A DNA stretch of 46,245 nt from Lachnospiraceae bacterium UBA7160. Lineage in GTDB: Bacteria; Bacillota; Clostridia; Lachnospirales; Lachnospiraceae. The notes beneath the pieces were generated by a model. It was not told the DNA's origin. It saw nothing but the letters and a program-made list of their open reading frames with translations, and did not search any database. The DNA lies in NCBI GenBank assembly GCA_002491565.1, contig DKWE01000113.1, positions 1 to 46,245 on the forward strand. The letters run 5' to 3'. This document shows, in pieces, positions 25,065 to 32,397 of the stretch; the first letter of the stretch is position 1; every line of letters starts with the position of its first letter. Made by a program: the position numbers and the translations under genes.

Positions 25065-26906
25065 TTATTTCGTATAATACTGCGCCTGGGCGTGCCAGAG
25101 CTCATAATATTTGCCGTTTTCGTCGGCGGACAGCTCCGCGTGGCTTCCCAGCTGCACAAGCCTTCCCTTCTGGAACACAGCGATCTCGTCGCAGAATTTG
25201 CAGCTCGACAAGCGGTGGCTGATGAACACGGAGGTCTTATCACTGGCGATCTCGTTGAATCTTTCGTAGATCTCTGCCTCCGCGATGGGGTCCAGGGCTG
25301 CGGTGGGTTCGTCCAGAATCATGAAGGGAGCGTCCTTATAGAGCGCCCGCGCCAGAGCAATTTTCTGCAGCTCGCCGCCCGAAAAATCCACTCCGTCATT
25401 TTCATACTCCCTGCTGATAGGGGTGTGTATTCCTCTCTCCAGGCTGTCAATCTTCTCCCTGAGGCCCACGCGGCTTAAACAGTCCAGCACACGGTCCTCC
25501 TCAATTTTCTCCGACGCAGCCACATTCTCGGCGACAGTGAAGGCAAACAGGGTATAGTCCTGGAATGCCACGGAAAAGAGATCCATGTACTCCTCATAGC
25601 GGTAACGGGTGATGTCGATGCCGTTCAAAAGTATCTTTCCTTCTGTAGGATCGTAAAGCCTGCACAAAAGCTTGATAAAGGTTGTCTTGCCGCTCCCGTT
25701 CTCACCCACAATGGCCAGCTTGTCGCCGATCTGAAACTTCATATTCACATGCCTTAAAGCCCACTCCTCACTGCGGGGATACCGAAAGGACACGTCCCGA
25801 AACTCAATCTCATAGTCAATGTCGTCCCTCTTCTCCACCGCCAGCGTCCCATGGTACATATCGTTCGGCATTTCAAGGTAATCGAAAGTCTGCTCCAGAT
25901 ACTGGTTGTTGTACCGAAGCTCCCCAAGCTTTGCGGTAATCCCCGAAAGGGAGCTCACAAACCGCTGAACCGTCCCCTGATAGAGAATGAACTCTCCGAT
26001 GCCGATGGCGCCGATCCAGGCTTTTGCCGCTGTGAAAAGGAATACCACGATTTTCACCAAAATATTCACGCACTGTATCCCTAAAGCCCGCTTTGTCATC
26101 GCCTTTTCGTAGCTTGCAACCCATTTGGGCCGAAGCATATATCTCACATATTCAGCAAGAGAAATGGTATTTAGCTTAAAAATATGCATATCCGTTCCCT
26201 TCGCATGATGATAGGCCTCCATCAGATTGTTCTCTCCTGCAAGATCCGCCAATGCATCGTTAACCTCCGTCGTAGCGCGGGTCGTAAGCTTTGCCGAGAG
26301 CACGGCGCTGATCCCGATGACTGCGGCAATCGCCGGCACAGTCCAGAGGGAATTGACAAAGCCAAAGAAACCGGTAAAGTGTTCTGGGATCGTGCGAAAA
26401 AGAGATACGGTCAGCGCTGCCGACACGACAACATTCAAAATATCATTCAGGAAACCCTCCAGGAGATATAGAATCTTCTGAAGTCCTGCCGCAGTGGCGT
26501 TCATGGAGGCACTGATTTTGTTTCTCGTCAGAGCAATATCCGGATCTTCCAGATGCTCATACTGAAAGTCATTTTCCGCATCAAACAGGCACGCGCTGCA
26601 CCGAAAGAACGATAAGTTCTTCAAGGCATACAGTCTGCTGCTCAAAAAGCGGTTCAGCATAGACAACGCAAAAGTACCCGATACTGTCACGGCAGCAAAC
26701 ACCATCAGTCTTTCTAAATCACAGGAACCGGATAGCTCATTGATGATTTGGGCTGACATGTACAAGGGAAAATATGGCAAGAGGCAGCTTGTGATACAGT
26801 AAAAAATCTGAAATGGCACAAAGGTCGGCGTCATCTTCTGCCAGATTCCAACCCCTTTCAGCACCAGTTTGAAATCCTCCGTCAGGGTACGCTTCTTATT
26901 CTTCAT
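25065..26906 (-). CDS. ABC exporter half-transporter B (membrane + ATPase)
   Basis: About 613 residues: six-helix ABC exporter membrane domain (about 25-330) and C-terminal ATPase (about 375-610). The ATPase has Walker A GENGSGKT, signature FSGGE, Walker B MILDEP with the catalytic Glu, and the H-loop in FISHRLSS. The start at 26906 lies inside the end of the upstream gene (11-base overlap) with AAGGAGG before it, a sign of translational coupling and heterodimer assembly. Both partners have complete catalytic motifs. Substrate is unknown: a toxic peptide or drug is likely for this class, and control by the adjacent LytTR system would favour a peptide. Confidence 0.92.
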   Translation of the reverse strand: MKNKKRTLTEDFKLVLKGVGIWQKMTPTFVPFQIFYCITSCLLPYFPLYMSAQIINELSGSCDLERLMVFAAVTVSGTFALSMLNRFLSSRLYALKNLSFFRCSACLFDAENDFQYEHLEDPDIALTRNKISASMNATAAGLQKILYLLEGFLNDILNVVVSAALTVSLFRTIPEHFTGFFGFVNSLWTVPAIAAVIGISAVLSAKLTTRATTEVNDALADLAGENNLMEAYHHAKGTDMHIFKLNTISLAEYVRYMLRPKWVASYEKAMTKRALGIQCVNILVKIVVFLFTAAKAWIGAIGIGEFILYQGTVQRFVSSLSGITAKLGELRYNNQYLEQTFDYLEMPNDMYHGTLAVEKRDDIDYEIEFRDVSFRYPRSEEWALRHVNMKFQIGDKLAIVGENGSGKTTFIKLLCRLYDPTEGKILLNGIDITRYRYEEYMDLFSVAFQDYTLFAFTVAENVAASEKIEEDRVLDCLSRVGLREKIDSLERGIHTPISREYENDGVDFSGGELQKIALARALYKDAPFMILDEPTAALDPIAEAEIYERFNEIASDKTSVFISHRLSSCKFCDEIAVFQKGRLVQLGSHAELSADENGKYYELWHAQAQYYTK

Positions 26907-28731
26907 CCCCACTGCCTCCTTCCTGATAATACTTGCTCTGAACATCAAACAGCTCCCGGTATTTCTTCCCGGCTGCCATCAATTCGTCGTGGGTGCCCTC
27001 CTCTGCAAACCTCGCCCCATCCAGGAGGAAGATCCGGTCACAGAAGCGGGTTGAGGCCAGACGGTGGGAGATAAAAATCGAGGTGGCGTTGGCCGTAATC
27101 TCATGGTATTCCTGATACATCCGGTTCTCAGCGATGGGGTCCAGGGCGGCCGTAGGTTCATCCAAAATGAGGCAGAGCGGATTCTTGTACAGAAGTCTCG
27201 CCAGCAAGAGCTTCTGTTTTTCACCTCCGGAGAGATCCACTGCTTCCTTATATACAGATCTGTCCAAGGGTGTTTTTTCTTTCAGCGGAAGGCTTTGAAT
27301 CTTCTCTGCAAGCCCTGCTTTTTCCATACAGTCCCACAGACGCGTCCTGTCGATCTCCTCCTCCGTCATGGTGCAGGCGATGTTTCGGCCGATGGTGATG
27401 GGGAGCAGACTGTAGTTCTGAGGCACCAGACCAAACAGTTCGTAGAGCTCCTCCCTGTTGTACTCCAAAATAGAATGACCGTCGATCAGTACTTCGCCTT
27501 CATCGGGAAGCAGTAATCCACACACCAGCATGGTCAGAGTCGTCTTGCCAGCTCCATTTAAGCCCACCAGGGCAATCTTTTCGCCTGGCCGAATCCGAAA
27601 GGACACATGATCCAGAATCTGCTTCTCTCCCATCGGGTATCTGTAACAGACATTTTTAAATTCAATAGAAAAAGGCCCTTTGGGAACCGGAATCCCTTCG
27701 CCGTGGTTCAATTTATTCTCGATTTCCAAATCCTCCCGCAAATCAGAAATCTGCAAAGCTCCATCAGCAACCTTACTCCAGTTAGTCAGGATTTCTGTCA
27801 TGTAGCCGGACAATGCCGTGATGGCGGAAAAATACAGCACAAACCCAGCCGCATCCAGTTCCCCCGCGACCGCCCTGTGAATCAGAAATCCATAGGCAAG
27901 ACCGTCACGGATCAAAACCACAAGGAAATTGACCGCCGCGGCCCAGAATCTTCTGCGCTCCATCAGATTCTCGAATCGCTGACAGTCTGAGAGGATTTTC
28001 TGGCTCAGGGTGTGAAAGAACCTCTGCATCCGATAAAGTCGGATATCTTTTCCATACTTGAACTCACCGGAAAGCCGAAAGAGATAGAATCTTCGCTTGT
28101 TTGCGGCATTGCGGGAATCCTCCTGCTGATAGTTTGTCTTCCTCTCCCAGACACCCGTGGCATAGGTAATCGCGCAGCCGACTGCCAGAAGCGCCACGAT
28201 CATCGGCTGCAGCATGGACACCACTCCCCCAAACAGAAGAAAATTCAAGATCGTGGCGATGATCGCGGCAAAGTTCATCGGCAGATGAACACCGGCCACA
28301 TGGTTATCACCGACTGCCTCGTTCGCCCGCTGATCCAATTTCTGCGTTTCCTCGGAATACTGGAGAAACCAGTCCCGTGTAAAATGGTTGGCCATCTTCT
28401 GATAGTCCAGATGCGAGAACATGTAAAGCTCCGCTGTTTCATCTCGAATCCTCAGAATCCCATTGGCGAGATCCGCGATAAAGCCCGCCAGCAAAAGCCC
28501 GATGATGACCAGCGCAGCATAAGAAAACTGTGTCTCGCTGCCAAGTGCCCTAAGAATCAGTGAAGGCGTGTATAGCGCAAGCGCCGCCGCACCCACGGTG
28601 ATAGGAACGACCAAAAGGCCGTGATATACCAGACGGCGTTCCTGCTTCCACAGATAACGATACAGATAGACGACACTGGAGAGCAGGCCGTACTTTGGCT
28701 TGCGCTTTGGCTCTTTCCTTGTGTGTTTCAT
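26896..28731 (-). CDS. ABC exporter half-transporter A (membrane + ATPase)
   Basis: 611 residues with the same layout as its partner: basic N-terminus, membrane domain (about 30-340) and ATPase with Walker A GLNGAGKTT, signature LSGGEKQK, LILDEP and FISHRLAS. AGGAGG precedes the ATG at 28731. The 160-base gap to the upstream histidine kinase gene holds a terminator hairpin and a two-copy direct repeat, so this operon probably has its own regulated promoter. No peptidase (C39) domain is present, so it does not cleave leader peptides itself. No precursor peptide gene was found nearby. Confidence 0.92.
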   Translation of the reverse strand: MKHTRKEPKRKPKYGLLSSVVYLYRYLWKQERRLVYHGLLVVPITVGAAALALYTPSLILRALGSETQFSYAALVIIGLLLAGFIADLANGILRIRDETAELYMFSHLDYQKMANHFTRDWFLQYSEETQKLDQRANEAVGDNHVAGVHLPMNFAAIIATILNFLLFGGVVSMLQPMIVALLAVGCAITYATGVWERKTNYQQEDSRNAANKRRFYLFRLSGEFKYGKDIRLYRMQRFFHTLSQKILSDCQRFENLMERRRFWAAAVNFLVVLIRDGLAYGFLIHRAVAGELDAAGFVLYFSAITALSGYMTEILTNWSKVADGALQISDLREDLEIENKLNHGEGIPVPKGPFSIEFKNVCYRYPMGEKQILDHVSFRIRPGEKIALVGLNGAGKTTLTMLVCGLLLPDEGEVLIDGHSILEYNREELYELFGLVPQNYSLLPITIGRNIACTMTEEEIDRTRLWDCMEKAGLAEKIQSLPLKEKTPLDRSVYKEAVDLSGGEKQKLLLARLLYKNPLCLILDEPTAALDPIAENRMYQEYHEITANATSIFISHRLASTRFCDRIFLLDGARFAEEGTHDELMAAGKKYRELFDVQSKYYQEGGSGDEE

Positions 28732-28798
28732 TGTGCGAACCTCCTTGTTTGTTCTGGCAATACCTTACCACAGCAGAACCTCTCGCGGATCATTGCGT

Positions 28799-28830
28799 GA
28801 ACGAAATGCGCTTTTGGGGGAACAAAATGC
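28799..28830 (-). promoter_or_regulatory. Probable LytTR operator: 11-base direct repeat with 21-base pitch
   Basis: GCATTTTGTTC (28820-28830) and GCATTTCGTTC (28799-28809) on the minus strand differ at one base and start exactly 21 bases apart, two helical turns. This is the architecture bound by LytTR-domain regulators (AgrA, VirR, ComE). The site lies 68 bases upstream of the ABC exporter ATG and downstream of the terminator of the LytTR regulator/kinase operon. A weak -10 (TAAGGT, around 28764) is about 30 bases downstream, which suits an activator-dependent promoter. Confidence 0.65.
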
Positions 28831-28833
28831 AAA

Positions 28834-28853
28834 TGAGGCAGTTTCCTGCCTCA
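28834..28853 (-). terminator. Terminator between the two-component genes and the ABC operon
   Basis: A perfect 8-base stem TGAGGCAG / CTGCCTCA with a GAAA tetraloop (minus strand), followed by TTTGCATTTTG, about 40 bases after the kinase stop. It overlaps the leading edge of the LytTR direct repeat. Confidence 0.75.
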
Positions 28854-28891
28854 CTCTGTATCGATGCTTATGGGAATCAAAAATGCCGCCA

Positions 28892-29551
28892 TCATTCCTC
28901 TAGGGGAATCAAAATCTCGGCGGTAAAGCCTCCATCCTCGCTGTCAGCTGAGAATAGACCGCCATACTTCACTGTCAGGCTCTCTACCCGCGCCAGGCCA
29001 AAGCCGTGATGTGCTCCTTTGGAGGAAGAGAACAGACTACCGCGGCGAGGCTGTTTCTTTCCGGCGGCATTGGTGATGGCAAGGTAAAGCTGGGTATTTT
29101 TTCTCCCAATATAAATGCGGATAAACCGTTCCTCCATGGGAAGCTTCTTATTTTCCTCCACCGCATTGTCGAGAAGGTTACCGATGATCACGCAGAGGTC
29201 CACATCGGAAACTGTGACCCCAGCCGGAAAAACAGCCTTTATATTCACAGGAATGTGATTTTGGGCTGCAATGTTAATTTTCCCGTTGAGAATCGCGTCA
29301 ACCATAACCCGCCCTGTCTTGATGGAGGTATCCACCTGAGTCAGATCATCGTTGAGCTGGCGGAGGTATGCGTTGACCTCCTCGTACTTCCCCAATGCCA
29401 TACTGGCCTGCAGCGCCTGGATGTGATTGTGATAGTCGTGGCGCCAGCCGCGCATCTTCGCATACATCCCTTCCACTTCGTCGCAATATTTGCGTATCAA
29501 GTCACTCTGGTATGCTTCAATCCGTCTGTCAATCCATTTTTGAAAAAGCAT
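28892..29551 (-). CDS. Soluble GHKL-type sensor histidine kinase (LytS/AgrC-like)
   Basis: 219 residues: a short helix, the phosphoacceptor box GWRHDYHNHI (His38), and a GHKL ATPase domain with the N-box NLLDNAVEE (about 124-132) and the glycine-rich HHGFGLARV. It lacks the multi-helix membrane sensor of AgrC/ComD-type kinases and has no signal sequence, so it must sense an internal signal, a partner protein or the regulator itself. TGAGGTGAGG precedes the start. It begins 9 bases after the LytTR regulator's stop, so they form one operon. Confidence 0.9.
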   Translation of the reverse strand: MLFQKWIDRRIEAYQSDLIRKYCDEVEGMYAKMRGWRHDYHNHIQALQASMALGKYEEVNAYLRQLNDDLTQVDTSIKTGRVMVDAILNGKINIAAQNHIPVNIKAVFPAGVTVSDVDLCVIIGNLLDNAVEENKKLPMEERFIRIYIGRKNTQLYLAITNAAGKKQPRRGSLFSSSKGAHHGFGLARVESLTVKYGGLFSADSEDGGFTAEILIPLEE

Positions 29552-29560
29552 ATCCTCACC

Positions 29561-30262
29561 TCAGAACAATCGAATCATTTCTTTGCCGATTTTTTGTGCC
29601 ATTCCCCGGCTGATCGGCACCTGCGTGCCATTTTTCAGTTCGACGAAGTCCCCGTGGATCCGCCAGACATGACACAGATTCACGAGAAAGGAACGCTGGC
29701 ACTGGAAGAAATAGTCGTCCAACTCTTTCTTGGTGTCTGTGAGGGACGCCTTCATCCGGTACTCCAGCGTGTCCGTGTGAACCACCACGTATTGTCTCTG
29801 GGCCTCTATGTAGGTGATCTCACGAAGTGGGACAAACTCCGTCTGCCTGTCAAAGGTGATGCGGAGACATTTTTCCTGCTTTGCAAGGTTGTCCACCGCT
29901 CTATTTAGGACTGTAGAGAGTTTTTCTGTTTGGACCGGCTTCATCAGATAGTGAAGCGCCGCCACCTCGTAGCCCTCTGCCATAAAGTTCGGAAATCCCG
30001 TGATAAAAACAATCTGCACAGTCTGGTTTGTCTTGCGGAGCTTCTTCGCCAGCTGTACTCCATCCATCTCTCCCATCTCAATATCCAGGAGCAGAATATC
30101 GTAATCGTTCTCATCTTCATAGTGGAACAGAAAGTTCTCTGCGGAAGAAAAGAAGGCGATCCCCGCGATGTGGCCCGTCTTAGCCGCCCACTCCTGTACC
30201 AAACCTGCAATATACTGTCTGTCAGCTTCACAGTCATCACAAATCGCTATCTTGTACCTCAT
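29561..30262 (-). CDS. LytTR-family response regulator
   Basis: 233 residues. The receiver domain (1-120) has the acidic pair D9/D10, phosphoacceptor D60 in ILLLDIEM and the conserved Lys in LMKPV. A C-terminal LytTR DNA-binding domain (about 130-233) has YIEAQRQYVVVHT and FFQCQRSFLVNL. Regulators of this class bind direct repeats with about 21-base pitch; such a site lies upstream of the neighbouring ABC exporter. GGTGAG precedes the start. A TACAAT -10 lies about 30 bases upstream with a poor -35. Confidence 0.94.
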   Translation of the reverse strand: MRYKIAICDDCEADRQYIAGLVQEWAAKTGHIAGIAFFSSAENFLFHYEDENDYDILLLDIEMGEMDGVQLAKKLRKTNQTVQIVFITGFPNFMAEGYEVAALHYLMKPVQTEKLSTVLNRAVDNLAKQEKCLRITFDRQTEFVPLREITYIEAQRQYVVVHTDTLEYRMKASLTDTKKELDDYFFQCQRSFLVNLCHVWRIHGDFVELKNGTQVPISRGMAQKIGKEMIRLF

Positions 30263-30666
30263 GCACTCACCAGCTTGTTCATTTTCGTCTTAAGCATTGT
30301 AACACGAAATTGCGAAGAAATCTAGCACCTAAGGCAAGACTACCGCCTGCCTATCGTCCGACAAGTTATTTTTCACGGGATGGGGAAATGGCAGATGTCT
30401 CGTGCGTAGATAATTGTCTAAAACGCTGAATTTAAAAAAGTTTTTTTAATGTCAAACAGGCTGGCAACGAACAAATGTGGATATCCTTCATTTCACTTGT
30501 AGCCTGTTTTCTTTTTGACCCGAAATCAGCCCCAAATGCTCTGTTTCGACTCTTCGTGTGGACTAGTCGTTTTCACCCTTAAAAAAACGCAAAGGTAATT
30601 TTTACCAAAACGGTGAGTTATTCACATTCGCTTTTTTACCCTTTTTCTGTAATAGTTAATTCATGG
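30263..30666. other. Gene-free stretch with a long inverted repeat
   Basis: Upstream region of the LytTR operon. AAACAGGCT (about 30456) and AGCCTGTTT (about 30506) enclose a second nested pair, ACAAATG / CATTTCACTTGT, and the right arm is followed by TCTTTTT on the plus strand. It could be a plus-strand terminator or a small structured RNA. No coding frame is convincing. Confidence 0.4.
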
Positions 30667-30786
30667 ATCAGTGAAGGACAGCGAAATGATATCACATACG
30701 CAATCCCCCTCCTGGAACAGATAGATATAGAAGGAAGCCGTGTATTGGCGGATAGAGGTTATGACAGTACTCAACTAATAGACTAA
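30667..30786 (+). pseudogene. IS5-type transposase internal fragment
   Basis: A plus-strand frame reads ISEGQRNDITYAIPLLEQI followed by GSRVLADRGYDSTQLID and a stop. GDRGYDS-like sequence surrounds the second catalytic Asp of IS5-family DDE transposases. Only about 40 residues remain; the first Asp and the Glu region are missing. No terminal inverted repeats were identified. Confidence 0.75.
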
Positions 30787-30886
30787 TCTGGGATTTTTGT
30801 GTATCGCCTCAATACTAATTTGGTTAAAATGAACAAATTCAAATGTTTTTCAAACACGCTCTAGGTCACGCTACGGCTTTGCCGGT

Positions 30887-30907
30887 TCCCCCATCTCAGA
30901 TGGGGGA
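30887..30907. terminator. Perfect hairpin TCCCCCATC / GATGGGGGA
   Basis: A 9-base perfect stem with a three-base loop follows the IS remnant and precedes, in opposite orientation, the end of the double-GNAT gene. On the plus strand TTAAAAGACTTTTT follows. It could terminate the GNAT transcript or be an element-end hairpin. Confidence 0.5.
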
Positions 30908-30924
30908 TTAAAAGACTTTTTCAT

Positions 30925-32121
30925 TTAATCCCACTGCCCCGGGAATTTTTGTTTTAACGGAGCGTCAAATGCTTTCGTAAACCGCTCATTTTCTTCCTCT
31001 GACAGCGTTTCAAACACTTCCGCCTCATAAAAGCTGCCGCCAAAGCCGGAAAGTCCTCCCTCTGCCAGTTCGATTCCCATAAAGGAATCGAAATTTTTCC
31101 CCTCCGCCGTTGTAATCCCAAAGTGGTCACAGGTCAAAAATCCATGTCTCGGATAATAGTCCGGATCGCCGAAAATCACGATCCCCTCATATCCGGCCGC
31201 CCTTGCAAGCGCGAGTGTCTCCTCCAGCAGCCTGCCTCCAACGCCGCAGCCCTGCCACCCAGGAGCAACACACAGCGGGCCAAAGGTCAGGATCTCTTTT
31301 ACTTCCTGTTCCTTCTTTAGATATGCCTTTGAGTAAAAAATCGCGCCAACGATCTCATCCCCGACTGCTGCCACACGGGAAAGCTCCGGCAGATATTCTT
31401 CACAGTTCCTTAGTTTGTGTACCAGCAGGTGCTCATCACAGCCCATATGGTGCTTATTCCAAAACGCCCGGAGCGTCATCTCCTCCGTCCGGTAGAAATC
31501 ACCCTTCTCTTCTTTTCGGATCACCATCGATTCGTCCGCTTTCCGGCGTCTCGGGAAATAACCAAGATCAAGCCGGACCTCTTTTCGCTCCAGATCCCGA
31601 TTCGAATAGCAGCAGCTGTCAAACCCAATCAGTTCAAACCCCTCCTGCTGGTAAAACTGAATCGCGCCAACATTGCAGGACTGCGTTTCCAGAATGATTG
31701 CTCTCCTGTGTTCCAGAATCGCCTGCTCCTTCGCGATTGCCATCAGCGCATGCGCGACTCCCTGCCGCCGGAGACTCTCATGCACCCACAATTCCGTTAC
31801 CATCAGCCGGTTACTCCATTCCTCCGGGCAGGTCTCGATGCAGGCAAGCAGCTTTGCTTCCCCGTCCTCTTCAGATACGATGCCCCAGGCAAATGCCTTT
31901 TCCCAGTGCGGCTGGTACAGCTTATCCGGGAAGTCGTATTCCTCTGGATAATGGGAAACCGGGGTATCAAACCTTTTTCTGGCAAGCGTCACAGAATAGC
32001 CATTTTCCCTTGTTTCCAGCTCTACGTCGTAAAATTCCTCTGTCGTGTACCGCATCGGGATCACGGCGCCTTCCCACTGCGCCTTCGGCAGATGGATAAT
32101 CTTAAAATCTTTCTTCCTCAC
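30925..32121 (-). CDS. Protein with two tandem GNAT acetyltransferase domains
   Basis: About 398 residues from a GTG start at 32121 with GGGGAG 8 bases upstream. The frame stays open for 78 more codons upstream, but that stretch is only the translated 35-bp repeat array (a period that is not a multiple of three), so a longer protein is unlikely. The first GNAT domain (about 20-180) has the acetyl-CoA loop RRQGVAHALM and the late GAIQFYQQEGFELIGF. The second (about 200-350) has WQGCGVGGRLLEE and resembles YhbS-type N-acetyltransferases (FGDPDYYPRHGF). Substrate unknown. There is no operon partner, since the repeat array separates it from the upstream gene. Confidence 0.88.
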   Translation of the reverse strand: MRKKDFKIIHLPKAQWEGAVIPMRYTTEEFYDVELETRENGYSVTLARKRFDTPVSHYPEEYDFPDKLYQPHWEKAFAWGIVSEEDGEAKLLACIETCPEEWSNRLMVTELWVHESLRRQGVAHALMAIAKEQAILEHRRAIILETQSCNVGAIQFYQQEGFELIGFDSCCYSNRDLERKEVRLDLGYFPRRRKADESMVIRKEEKGDFYRTEEMTLRAFWNKHHMGCDEHLLVHKLRNCEEYLPELSRVAAVGDEIVGAIFYSKAYLKKEQEVKEILTFGPLCVAPGWQGCGVGGRLLEETLALARAAGYEGIVIFGDPDYYPRHGFLTCDHFGITTAEGKNFDSFMGIELAEGGLSGFGGSFYEAEVFETLSEEENERFTKAFDAPLKQKFPGQWD

Positions 32122-32153
32122 GTTCTTCGCTCCCCTTTTCGTTGCTGCTGTTA

Positions 32154-32397
32154 CGATGCTCTGCACTCCTTTTCTACGCTGCCGCAGCAATGCTCTGCGT
32201 TTCTTTTTCTGCATTGCTGCAGCAATGCTCTGCATTTCTTTTTCTGCATTGCTGCAGCGGTGCTCTGCGTTTCTTTCTCTGCCCTGCTTCAGCAATGCTC
32301 TGCGCTTCTTTCTGCAAATTACTGCAACGATACTTTGTATTTCATTTCCGTGCAACTGCCTGGCAACGCTCCGCGCTCCCTGCCCGCATTACTGCAG
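32154..32397. repeat. Seven-unit palindromic 34-36 bp tandem repeat
   Basis: Units begin at 32154, 32188, 32223, 32258, 32293, 32328 and 32364. Each contains CAATGCTCTGC, a T-rich stretch and CTGCATTGCTGCAG. In the two best-conserved copies the junction forms a perfect 18-base palindrome, GCATTGCTGCAGCAATGC. Outer units are more diverged, so the array is ageing from its edges. There are no unique spacers, so it is not CRISPR. The last unit overlaps the final codons of the amidase fusion gene, and an eighth, weaker copy may lie inside it (from 32398). Confidence 0.85.

Noticed and set aside
32122..32355. N-terminal extension of the double-GNAT protein with a repeated MQSIAAAMQKK-type segment
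   Set aside because: It is translation of the 35-bp non-coding repeat, whose period is not a multiple of three; the GTG at 32121 has a well-spaced ribosome binding site.
32154..32397. CRISPR array
   Set aside because: The units are contiguous tandem copies with no unique spacers, and no cas gene is present.
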